A stretch of DNA of 64,000 nucleotides from Flavobacterium fryxellicola (GTDB taxonomy: Bacteria; Bacteroidota; Bacteroidia; Flavobacteriales; Flavobacteriaceae): positions 157,657 to 221,656 of the forward strand of contig NZ_FRDK01000005.1 of the NCBI RefSeq assembly GCF_900143245.1, read 5' to 3'. The position numbers and the translations under genes were made by a program. Below the pieces are notes generated by a model. The model was not told the DNA's origin. It made no database searches and saw only the letters and a program-made list of their open reading frames with translations. Each line of letters begins with the position of its first letter. Within the stretch, counting starts at the first letter, position 1. Positions 56,786 through 64,000 of the stretch are shown here, piece by piece.

Positions 56786-58021
56786 CTAACTTTTATTCTT
56801 CTCTTCAATCCATTTCGACATGTACTTCGTGCTTTTTAGAGTATGATGTTGTAGTAATGCACCCATAAAATTATTCAAACGATGTTGTGGCAGATTGCCT
56901 TGCAAAGTTTGTATTTGCGCTTTAAACTCGGTTTCAAATAACGTTGTCATATACCGTTGCTTGATGATATCGAATCCGTTTTGTTGGGCTTCAAGCCAAA
57001 TTTTTTCATCTTGATATAATGTGACGGCTTTACTGGCAAAAAGTTCAGGATTGTCCTCGACAAAACCATTCCAAGGTAACTGGCCTTGCATCGATTCGGC
57101 GCCAATGGCAGTGGTAACGCTTGGTGTTCCGCATTGCATGGCTTCGAGTAATTTGCCTTTTATGCCGGCGCCAAAACGCAAAGGTGCCAGAACAACTCGG
57201 GACTGCTTAACTACTTCCTGCGCATCAACTGCGCGGCCACGTATCAAAAAACCATCTTTTACATTATTTAACTGCAATACTTTTTGCGAAGGGTAGGCGC
57301 CGTAAACATTTAAAACAGCTTCAGGTACTTGTTTTTTAATCAGTGGCCAAATCGTTTCTTTGAGATATTGCACCGCATTCCAGTTGGGTTCATGAAGAAA
57401 ATTACCAATAAAAATAAAATCCTTTCTATTGTCAAATAATGGTGCAGTATCTAAATTTAAAAAGGCATGCGGTTCTAATAAAAGTGGCAAATACAACAAT
57501 AGCGAGGTATCGATTTTGAATGTGGTGGTTAGCAAATCTATTTCAACCTCGGAAATCATCAACGATACATCACAACGTAAAATACTAGCTATTTCTCGTT
57601 TGGCAACCTCTTCAATAAGCAAGTCTGTTGTTTTAAAGTCACGCTTTTCCTTGAATGCTTTTTGTCTGGCAAGACGTAAAGAATGTAAATCTTCGGTATC
57701 TAAAATTCGAAGTGCGTTTGGACATTTTTCAGCCACGCGCCAACCAAACTGTTCTTCCATCATAAAGCGATCAAAGAGAACTACTGATGGATTAAGTTCT
57801 TGCACAAACGTGTCAAAACTTTGTGAGTTGAGCAAAATTCCTTTTTTGTCAGCTTGAAACGCTTGCAAGTCAATCATAAAGTCAGTGTCCTGAGCCGGAG
57901 AAGCAAAGGTAATTGTGAATCCTTGTTTTTGAAACAACGAAATCAATTGCATCATTCGTCCACCTGCAGCAGAAGAGTTGGGCTCAGGCCAAACAAAACC
58001 AATAATTAAGAGTGATTGCAC
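56786..58021 (-). CDS. Glycosyltransferase, GT4-like (GT-B fold)
   Basis: 411 residues, GTG start at 58021 with the N-terminus MQSLLIIGFVWPEPNSSAAGGRMMQLISLFQ, typical of GT-B glycosyltransferases. C-terminal nucleotide-sugar region: FIFIGNFLHEPNWNAVQYL, then VVLAPLRFGAGIKGKLLEAMQCGTPSVTTAIGAESM. Donor and acceptor unknown. Upstream DNA carries a repeat (copy C) and a near-consensus -7 box. Convergent with the RidA-like gene. Confidence 0.82.
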   Translation of the reverse strand: MQSLLIIGFVWPEPNSSAAGGRMMQLISLFQKQGFTITFASPAQDTDFMIDLQAFQADKKGILLNSQSFDTFVQELNPSVVLFDRFMMEEQFGWRVAEKCPNALRILDTEDLHSLRLARQKAFKEKRDFKTTDLLIEEVAKREIASILRCDVSLMISEVEIDLLTTTFKIDTSLLLYLPLLLEPHAFLNLDTAPLFDNRKDFIFIGNFLHEPNWNAVQYLKETIWPLIKKQVPEAVLNVYGAYPSQKVLQLNNVKDGFLIRGRAVDAQEVVKQSRVVLAPLRFGAGIKGKLLEAMQCGTPSVTTAIGAESMQGQLPWNGFVEDNPELFASKAVTLYQDEKIWLEAQQNGFDIIKQRYMTTLFETEFKAQIQTLQGNLPQHRLNNFMGALLQHHTLKSTKYMSKWIEEKNKS

Positions 58022-58130
58022 TTTTTGTGTATTGTAAATTAGTACTGCAAAATACTACTTTAAAGTCGGAATGTAACTTTACAGGAATGTAAATTCTATT
58101 GAAAATGGCTAACTATACTTTGCATTAGAC

Positions 58131-58214
58131 CGCGTGAGGGATAATAGTGAAAAGCCCGGAATTGTGTTGCAGCGCAGCGAAAGCACAATGAGGACTTGCA
58201 GCGGATAGCCCGAC
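58131..58214 (+). repeat. Intergenic hairpin repeat, copy C
   Basis: Opens GCGTGAGGGATAATAG and closes GCGGATAGCCCGAC, like copy D. Between these it contains GTGAAAAGCCCGGA and GAGGACTTGCA, modules also present in copy A. It holds an internal hairpin ATTGTG / CACAAT. Confidence 0.65.
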
Positions 58215-58216
58215 AG

Positions 58217-58259
58217 CAAAAAAATGGCTAGGCGGAATGTAGCTTTTGCCATTTTTTTT
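58217..58259. terminator. Terminator-like hairpin beyond repeat copy C
   Basis: AAAAAAATGGC pairs with GCCATTTTTTTT around a 20-nt loop, giving a T-run on the plus strand. No gene on the plus strand ends here, so it may belong to the repeat or to a transcript not seen. Confidence 0.45.
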
Positions 58260-58337
58260 GGTGGCACGCCCCACTTATTTTGACAGCGAAACCACAAAGC
58301 ATTTTGGTTATCGCGGTATAAATCAGGAAGAAAACAC

Positions 58338-58345
58338 TAATTTTG
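58338..58345 (+). promoter_or_regulatory. miaE promoter -7 box TAATTTTG
   Basis: TAATTTTG matches TAnnTTTG, 22 nt before the miaE ATG. No well-placed -33 TTG. Confidence 0.5.
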
Positions 58346-58367
58346 TACCCACATAAATTCCATTGAA

Positions 58368-58949
58368 ATGTTAGGATTAAAATTAGTTACAGACCCAAGA
58401 TGGGTTAATATAGTAGAATCAAATATTGAAGAAATTTTGACAGACCACGCCTGGTGTGAGCAAAAAGCAGCTTCGAATGCCATCAGTTTGATCACGCAGA
58501 ACTCAGAAAAGGAAGAATTAGTGACAGAATTAATGATTATTGCGAGAGAAGAATTAGAACATTTGCAAATGGTACACGACTTAATAAAAAGTAAAGGCTT
58601 GACGCTGGGACGCGAGCGCAAGGATCATTATGTGAATGAATTATTCAAGTTTATGAAAAAAGACGGGAGTCGCAATGATGCTTTGTGTGAGCGATTGTTG
58701 TTTTCGGCGATGATTGAAGCAAGAAGTTGTGAGCGTTTTAAAGTACTTTCTGAAAACATTGCAGATGCGGCATTAGCTACCTTTTATCGTGATTTAATGA
58801 TAAGTGAAGCGGGACACTATACCACATTTTTAGGTTTTGCACGGAAATATGCAGACCACGTTAATGTGGACAAACGCTGGAAGGAGTGGATTGATTTTGA
58901 AACATCCATCATCAGTAATTATGGCAAACAAGAAACGATTCATGGTTAA
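58368..58949 (+). CDS. miaE: tRNA-(ms2io6A)-hydroxylase
   Basis: 193 residues. The MiaE start LGLKLVTDPRWVNI is characteristic, followed by diiron ligands: EEILTDHAWCEQKAASNA, REELEHLQMVHDLI, EARSCERFKVLSE and SEAGHYTTFLGFA. It hydroxylates the isopentenyl group of ms2i6A at tRNA position 37, so miaA and miaB should occur elsewhere. Single gene with its own promoter. Confidence 0.93.
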   Translation: MLGLKLVTDPRWVNIVESNIEEILTDHAWCEQKAASNAISLITQNSEKEELVTELMIIAREELEHLQMVHDLIKSKGLTLGRERKDHYVNELFKFMKKDGSRNDALCERLLFSAMIEARSCERFKVLSENIADAALATFYRDLMISEAGHYTTFLGFARKYADHVNVDKRWKEWIDFETSIISNYGKQETIHG

Positions 58950-58990
58950 TAATTGAATAACAAAGCTTACTTTTAATAAATAAATTGTAC

Positions 58991-59016
58991 AAAAAAAGGA
59001 TACTTTATAGTATCCT
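58991..59016 (-). terminator. Terminator of the OmpA/SprF/adhesin operon
   Basis: On the minus strand AGGATAC / GTATCCT closes a 6-nt loop, followed by T7, 27 nt after the OmpA gene stop. Confidence 0.8.
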
Positions 59017-59042
59017 CTTCTTGTATTTTAAAACTAATTCAT

Positions 59043-60905
59043 TTATTTTCTTATCATAAATTCCGAACGTCTATTTAGTGCAAATTCTAGTTCCGTACAG
59101 TTATTTTGGCAATCAATTTTAGGTATAGATTCCCCAAATCCTTTCCCAGAAATTCTTTCTGAACTGATTCCTTTTGATATAATATACGCAACAGTTGATT
59201 GTGCTCTTCTTTCAGATAAATCTAAATTATAAGAGTCAGAGCCTCTAGAATCCGTGTGAGACTTAACATCGATTTGTAAATTACTGTTTTGTGCCAGTAC
59301 ATAAACCAATTTATCAAGCTCTACTGCACCACGCTCCGTTATATCACTCTTATTAGAATAAAAGTAAATGGGATTCAAAAGGATTTCTGTTTCTGTTACA
59401 ACAACATCAATCGGTTCTAGTGCAACTTCCATAGTAATTACCCCTTGTTTACCGCTTGCTGGAAAAGATTTTGTAACATAACCATCTTTGAAAACTTGTA
59501 TCGTGTATGACTTTAGGCAGGATAGATCATAGAGCACTTCGCCATCCTTACTAGACAGCTGAGTATCTACAATAGCAGTGACAGCATCCAAAATTACCAC
59601 TCTAGAATTAGCCAAAAGCACTCCTGTTTTTGCATTTTTAACCACAATAAAAATCTGGGCTTTACAAATTGGAATCGCACTGTAAATATGATCTTTACCA
59701 AAACGGTTACTGGACACATATCCTATATTTTTATCTTTGTTGAAGCTAAAAGCAAAATCATCTTTCTCCGTATTTATAGGTTTACCCATATTTTGCGGTT
59801 CTCCATCAGTATTTAAATCAACTGAGAAAACGTCTAAACTTCCAAAACCAGTCAGACCATTTGATGAAAAATACAAAATGGAATCATCCCCCATAAACGG
59901 AAAATTCTCATCACTAACGGTATTGATCTTTGTTCCTAAATTTTCTGGAGCACCAAAAGATCCATCGCTATTCACCTTTACTTTCCAAATATCAGTTCCT
60001 CCAACGGAACCAGGCATATTAGAGGCAAAATATAGCGTTTTCCCATCTTTATCTAAAGACGGATTGCCCGCAGAATAACTCTTACTATTAAATGGCAACG
60101 CAGTTATGTTGCTCCATTTTCCATTTTCTTTAGTCGCTTTATAAAGATTTACTTGACCAAATTTGAATTTGTGTGTTTTATCCTTATCAAATAATTTATC
60201 TTTAAAACTCTCGCTGGAAAAATAAACAACAGAGCCCTCCTTATTCATTGTAACAGGTCCTTCATGAAACCTACTATTTAATTCATTAACAGCAATTGGT
60301 TCAGAATACTTCCCATCAGCAGTGTAAGTAGACTGAAAAACATCTAAATAGGGTTCATCATTCCACCCATAAGTTTTGTTACTTTCATTTCTTGCACTAG
60401 CAAAATAAAGGATATCTCCATAAAGAATAGCACCAAAATCAGAGCGTTCTGAATTTACTGGAATTGCGTTTACCTCAAAATGATTTTCTAAGGCATTTAA
60501 TTTTGTCAAATAATTAGGATCAGTATTGAAAATAATGGCTCGTTGATCATTGGGCATGCGATCAGCAAATAGTGCCATTTGAATATTTGATTCTGCATAT
60601 TTGCCATTTGACTTTAGCATTTGTGCATATCTAAAATAGGTTTCCGCATCTTGATGAGATTGCGTTGCTTTAGCATACCATTTTTCAGATTCTATTGTAT
60701 TAAACATATAGTAATAGCAGTCACCGAGTTGTTTACTTACATAGGGATCCGTATTGCCTTTAGCAACCAAATTTAAATATCCTTGAACGGCTTTAACATA
60801 ATCATAGCTTTCAACCAATATATCAGCACTTTTAGTCTCTTTATTTTGTGCCGTAAGCGAAAGACTTGCAAGCACAAAAAATAATAAAATTGTATTTTTT
60901 TTCAT
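59043..60905 (-). CDS. OmpA family protein with TPR-like and PD40 repeats
   Basis: 620 residues. Signal peptide MKKNTILLFFVLASLSLTAQ, TPR-like helices to about 110 (LGDCYYYMFNTIESEKWYAKA), then PD40/WD40-like blades (GKTLYFASNMPGSVGGTDIWKV, DDSILYFSSNGLTGFGSLDVFSV), a carboxypeptidase-regulatory-like domain, and an OmpA peptidoglycan-binding domain (SHTDSRGSDSYNLDLSERRAQST). Such proteins anchor T9SS-related complexes to the cell wall; PorE is a known relative. It is 19 nt downstream of the PorP/SprF-like gene. Confidence 0.9.
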   Translation of the reverse strand: MKKNTILLFFVLASLSLTAQNKETKSADILVESYDYVKAVQGYLNLVAKGNTDPYVSKQLGDCYYYMFNTIESEKWYAKATQSHQDAETYFRYAQMLKSNGKYAESNIQMALFADRMPNDQRAIIFNTDPNYLTKLNALENHFEVNAIPVNSERSDFGAILYGDILYFASARNESNKTYGWNDEPYLDVFQSTYTADGKYSEPIAVNELNSRFHEGPVTMNKEGSVVYFSSESFKDKLFDKDKTHKFKFGQVNLYKATKENGKWSNITALPFNSKSYSAGNPSLDKDGKTLYFASNMPGSVGGTDIWKVKVNSDGSFGAPENLGTKINTVSDENFPFMGDDSILYFSSNGLTGFGSLDVFSVDLNTDGEPQNMGKPINTEKDDFAFSFNKDKNIGYVSSNRFGKDHIYSAIPICKAQIFIVVKNAKTGVLLANSRVVILDAVTAIVDTQLSSKDGEVLYDLSCLKSYTIQVFKDGYVTKSFPASGKQGVITMEVALEPIDVVVTETEILLNPIYFYSNKSDITERGAVELDKLVYVLAQNSNLQIDVKSHTDSRGSDSYNLDLSERRAQSTVAYIISKGISSERISGKGFGESIPKIDCQNNCTELEFALNRRSEFMIRK

Positions 60906-60924
60906 TACGTGGAGTAATTAAATA

Positions 60925-61842
60925 TTAGAAAAATCTTGGGGAGCGGGATACTTTTTTAGATTCAAATAGATCATATAACAATATGAACTCATGTGAAGAA
61001 GGAGCGGTTACTCTTAAGTCGGAAACGATGTGATCATAAGCATATCCTATTCGTAACTCAGGTGTAACAGCAAAGTTAATCATTCCCCCAAAACTATCTT
61101 GTAACCTGTAAGTTGCTCCAATTTCGAATTTTTCCTGATATAAAAAATTAGCAGACAGGTCTAAAGATGGAGTTACATTAAAAGCTGATTTCAACATGAA
61201 TGAAGGCTTGAATTTTAATTCGTAATTAACGTCAAAAACATAACCAGCGGTTAAAAAATAGTGTGATACATCTGAGCCATATTGACGCCCATTATAATCT
61301 AAGTGTGCGGCTTTAACCATATTGGGAAGAGAGAGTGCAACATAGTATTTATCGGTATAATAAAACAAACCGGTACCTAAATTCAATGATGTGTCGTTAA
61401 TATCCTCTCCAAAAATACCCTCTGAAGGATCTGGCAAACTAGATTGAATATCTCTAAGACCTACTTTATGGAATGAAACCCCCGCTTTTACACCAAATGC
61501 CAATCGTTGAGTATCCCCTAATTTCAATGTGTATGAGAAATCTCCAAACACATTTTGCTCTGTTACGGGACCAATTTTATCTGACACAAAAGAGATACCT
61601 ACTCCAACATTCCTGCCTGCCGGGGCATGACCTGAGAAAGAAAAAGAAGCAGGAGAATCTTCAATATTAACCCACTGTTTTCTGTATAAAAGACCTAAAG
61701 AAAGACTTTCTTTAGAGCCGGCATAGGCTGGATTGATAACATTCATATTATACATATACTGTGTATAATGTGGATCTTGTTGCGCTTTTGCATCTAAACA
61801 TGCGTAGAGCACTACAAGAGACATCAATATAATTTTGTTCAT
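60925..61842 (-). CDS. PorP/SprF family type IX secretion membrane protein
   Basis: 305 residues. Signal peptide MNKIILMSLVVLYACLDAKAQ, the family start QDPHYTQYMYNMNVINPAYAGSKESLSLGLLYRKQW, then a beta-barrel-like alternation and GYAYDHIVSDLR. SprF-like partners help export and attach large adhesins carrying a type B sorting domain. It lies between such an adhesin gene (60 nt upstream) and the OmpA gene, so the three form one operon. Confidence 0.93.
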   Translation of the reverse strand: MNKIILMSLVVLYACLDAKAQQDPHYTQYMYNMNVINPAYAGSKESLSLGLLYRKQWVNIEDSPASFSFSGHAPAGRNVGVGISFVSDKIGPVTEQNVFGDFSYTLKLGDTQRLAFGVKAGVSFHKVGLRDIQSSLPDPSEGIFGEDINDTSLNLGTGLFYYTDKYYVALSLPNMVKAAHLDYNGRQYGSDVSHYFLTAGYVFDVNYELKFKPSFMLKSAFNVTPSLDLSANFLYQEKFEIGATYRLQDSFGGMINFAVTPELRIGYAYDHIVSDLRVTAPSSHEFILLYDLFESKKVSRSPRFF

Positions 61843-61902
61843 ATCTATATATTTTTCGTTTTAGAAGTCAGTTAAAAATAGCTGTGACTAATAAATTATT
61901 AT

Positions 61903-64000
61903 TTATTGTTTTTCTCTGATTAGATAAATCCATCCTGTTTTAGGCTGACCGGTATTGAATTCAATTACGTAATAATAAGTAGCACTTGGAAGATCTTCTC
62001 CTTTATTTGATTGGCCATTCCATTGATCAGTATAATTCATCTGACTGTAAACTTTAATACCATATCTATTAAATATTTCCAATTTTTTGACATCCATCAA
62101 ACTTAAATCGAAGAAATCATTTGAACCATTTCCATCAGGAGAAATTCCTTTTTGGATGTTGCAATAAATTGATTTTACTGTTACATTAGAGGTTGTCTCA
62201 CATCCTGTACTCATGGAGGTAACAGTAAGAGAATATACCGTCGGAAATACTATCGGCACACCCGGAGTTGAAGAAATTACATCAGTAAGATTTAATACAT
62301 TAGAATTGGTTCCTACAAGATTCCCCTCCTTATCTTTCCATTGATACGAAACCTCATTTGGATTATAAGAGCCAGCTAGCGGATTTGCGGTTAATGTATA
62401 CTCTCTGTTTTCACAATCTCCGATGGTTTCAAATTGAATTTGTGAAGGAATACCATTTATCGTAATTTCAGAACCTAAAGTTACACATGCAATACTGTTT
62501 GCGAAGCGCACACTAATTATGTACTTTCCAGGAGTCAAATTATTAAAGATAGGGCTATTTTGATACCCATTACCTACACTATACTGGACGTCCACTTGTG
62601 TGTTAATTGCAATACTTCCAGCTGGCATCAAACATGTAGGTTGTACGACTTGCATTAGGGTTGGAATTGCCGGTAATAAAGGAAGTGGACTAATAGTTAT
62701 ACTTGTAAGGCTTTGATTGGAACAAGTAGTATCAGCATTATTTCTCACGTAAACTATATAATTATTTGGAGCTAATCCTGTAAAAATATTTGACGTTTGA
62801 TACGATGTACCATTCAAACTATATGATACTCCTGCTTGCGGCGCCACCGTAATTGTTCCCGATGGTGTCGAACAAGTTGGCTGAACCACAGCTGAGACAA
62901 CAGGAACAGCTGGAGCAATTGGAATTGCATTTATAGTAATCGCAGATAAAGATGACTGCGAACAAGTGTTATCTGTTGCACTTCTTACGTATAACGTATA
63001 AGTATTTGGAAGTAATCCTGAAAATGAATTAGATGATTGATATGTCGCTCCATTTAAGCTATATTCCACTCCTACTTGTGCTGTGATTGCAATACTTCCT
63101 GACGGAGCTCCACAAGTTGGTTGTACTACACTTGATGTGGTAGGGACTTGAATTACTTGTATCGCATTTACCGTTATAACAGACAATGACGGAGTTACAC
63201 AAGTATTATCCGACGCATTTCGTACGTATAAAGTATAAGTATTTGGAGCCAATGCTGTAAATACATTCGAGGATTGATACATTATTCCATCCAAACTGTA
63301 GGCTATTCCTGCTTGTGTTGTGATTGCAATACTTCCGGATGGAGTTCCACAAGTAGGTTGCACCACACTAGCAGTGGTTGGTTCAGTTGGCGGTATTGGA
63401 ATAGCATTGATCGTTATAGCAGACGATGACGGAGTTACACATGTGTTATCCGCTGTATTTCGTACATATAAAGTGTAAGTATTTGGAGCCAATGCTGTAA
63501 ATACATTCGAGCTCTGATACGTTATTCCATCCAAACTGTAGGCTACTCCTGCTTGTGTTGTGATTGCAATACTTCCGGATCGAGTTCCACAAGTAGGTTG
63601 CACCACACTAACCGTGGTTGGTTCAGTTGGCGGTGTTGGAATAGCATTGATCGTTATAGCAGATGATGACGGAGTTACACAAGTATTATCCGCTGTATTT
63701 CGAACGTATAAAGTATAAGTATTTGGAGCCAATGCTGTAAATACATTCGAGCTCTGATACGTTATTCCATCCAAACTGTAGGCTACTCCTGCTTGTGTTG
63801 TGATTGTAATACTTCCGGATGGAGTTCCACAAGTAGGTTGCACCACACTAACCGTGGTTGGTTCAGTTGGCGGTGTTGGAATAGCATTTATCGTTATAGC
63901 AGACAATGACGGAGTTACACAAGTATTATCCAATGTATTTCGTACGTATAAAGTATAAGTATTTGGAGCCAATGCTGTAAATACATTCGAGCTCTGATAC
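61903..64000 (-). CDS. Repeat adhesin with T9SS type B sorting domain (5' partial)
   Basis: The frame is open to the window edge; at least 689 residues remain. It is made of tandem 80-residue repeats (240 bp each): APNTYTLYVRN, then DNTCVTPS, AITINAIP, VVQPTCGTPSGSI and GVAYSLDGITYQSSNVFTAL. About six copies are seen, each with two Cys. After the last repeat come an Ig-like region (FETIGDCENREYTLTANP) and a gliding-motility-associated C-terminal domain (ISPDGNGSNDFFDLS, IFNRYGIKVYS, LPSATYYYVIEF). The protein is therefore secreted by T9SS and surface-attached, SprB-like. The first copies are nearly identical; the last ones diverge. Confidence 0.93.
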   Translation of the reverse strand, partial: YQSSNVFTALAPNTYTLYVRNTLDNTCVTPSLSAITINAIPTPPTEPTTVSVVQPTCGTPSGSITITTQAGVAYSLDGITYQSSNVFTALAPNTYTLYVRNTADNTCVTPSSSAITINAIPTPPTEPTTVSVVQPTCGTRSGSIAITTQAGVAYSLDGITYQSSNVFTALAPNTYTLYVRNTADNTCVTPSSSAITINAIPIPPTEPTTASVVQPTCGTPSGSIAITTQAGIAYSLDGIMYQSSNVFTALAPNTYTLYVRNASDNTCVTPSLSVITVNAIQVIQVPTTSSVVQPTCGAPSGSIAITAQVGVEYSLNGATYQSSNSFSGLLPNTYTLYVRSATDNTCSQSSLSAITINAIPIAPAVPVVSAVVQPTCSTPSGTITVAPQAGVSYSLNGTSYQTSNIFTGLAPNNYIVYVRNNADTTCSNQSLTSITISPLPLLPAIPTLMQVVQPTCLMPAGSIAINTQVDVQYSVGNGYQNSPIFNNLTPGKYIISVRFANSIACVTLGSEITINGIPSQIQFETIGDCENREYTLTANPLAGSYNPNEVSYQWKDKEGNLVGTNSNVLNLTDVISSTPGVPIVFPTVYSLTVTSMSTGCETTSNVTVKSIYCNIQKGISPDGNGSNDFFDLSLMDVKKLEIFNRYGIKVYSQMNYTDQWNGQSNKGEDLPSATYYYVIEFNTGQPKTGWIYLIREKQ
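63013..64000 (-). repeat. Tandem 240-bp coding repeats
   Basis: The block ending with the 20-mer-like start ATTTGGAGCCAATGCTGTAA recurs at 63241, 63481, 63721 and 63961, exactly 240 bp apart. Copies 63481-63720 and 63721-63960 differ at about 8 of 240 positions by eye. Two or three further copies towards 62300 are clearly related but much more diverged. The array continues beyond the window. Confidence 0.9.

Noticed and set aside
63013..64000. Regular repeats considered as a CRISPR array
   Set aside because: The period is 240 bp, the unit is coding and in frame, and no short direct repeats with unique spacers occur.

Overview
The window is AT-rich DNA from a member of the Bacteroidota, most probably Flavobacterium or a close relative. 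Four things point there. Gliding and type IX secretion (T9SS) genes are present: gldJ, porU, porV, a PorP/SprF-type gene and a T9SS type B sorting domain. Gene starts are preceded by the Bacteroidota promoter signature TTG-N19-TAnnTTTG. The order adk-hpt next to purK-purE, and gldJ-murF next to porU-porV-cdd-pdhA-pdhC, is flavobacterial. Intergenic repeat modules of a type I associate with Flavobacterium also occur. The window looks like chromosomal core sequence: no insertion sequence, prophage, CRISPR array or rRNA operon was seen.

Layout. 1-6203: 3' part of a giant alpha-2-macroglobulin-like protein. 6279-9961 (minus): obgE, a CNNM/CorC-type membrane protein, adk and hpt. 10177-11919: purK and purE, divergent from hpt. 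11970-12641: an unrecognised gene. 12865-20020: an M3 peptidase, a SNF2 helicase with two SWIM-like zinc motifs, and two small proteins (DUF2071 and SRPBCC types). 20125-20937: a UbiA-like membrane protein. 21085-23934: gcvP. 24217-28563: a KAS III-like enzyme, a methyltransferase, a GT2 glycosyltransferase and an MlaE/MlaF-type lipid ABC pair. 28568-30257 (minus): a SprT-like protein, a frameshifted four-helix-bundle gene lying between inverted AT-rich repeats, and an SDR enzyme. 30388-30966: a GNAT acetyltransferase. 30959-34872 (minus): a compact operon of DinB-like, TANGO2-like, ATP-grasp, LysE-like and M28 peptidase genes. 35353-42383: acyl-CoA dehydrogenase, anmK, gdh, exbB-exbD-tonB and folC. 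42469-42543: tRNA-Val. 42816-55729: a Nudix-related regulator, murF, gldJ, porU, porV, cdd, pdhA and pdhC. 56350-64000: a RidA-like protein, a glycosyltransferase, miaE, then a minus-strand operon of a repeat adhesin (5' end outside the window), a PorP/SprF-like protein and an OmpA-family protein.

How the genes work together. GldJ supports the gliding/T9SS machine. PorU and PorV form the cell-surface attachment complex that removes C-terminal sorting domains. The adhesin at the right edge carries such a domain, and its partners SprF-like and OmpA-like follow it, so machine and client lie about 10 kb apart. ExbB-ExbD-TonB would energise outer-membrane transport. obgE, adk, hpt and purEK are housekeeping GTPase and purine functions. 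MurF and AnmK serve peptidoglycan synthesis and recycling.

The least ordinary items are the TonB-receptor-plug-like module inside the macroglobulin protein, the modular intergenic repeats (about 8.7, 25.3, 55.8 and 58.1 kb), the broken four-helix-bundle gene between inverted repeats, the near-identical 240-bp adhesin repeats that decay towards the C-terminus, and a strong terminator ending about 18 nt before the murF start. I did not find a clearly new multi-gene system.
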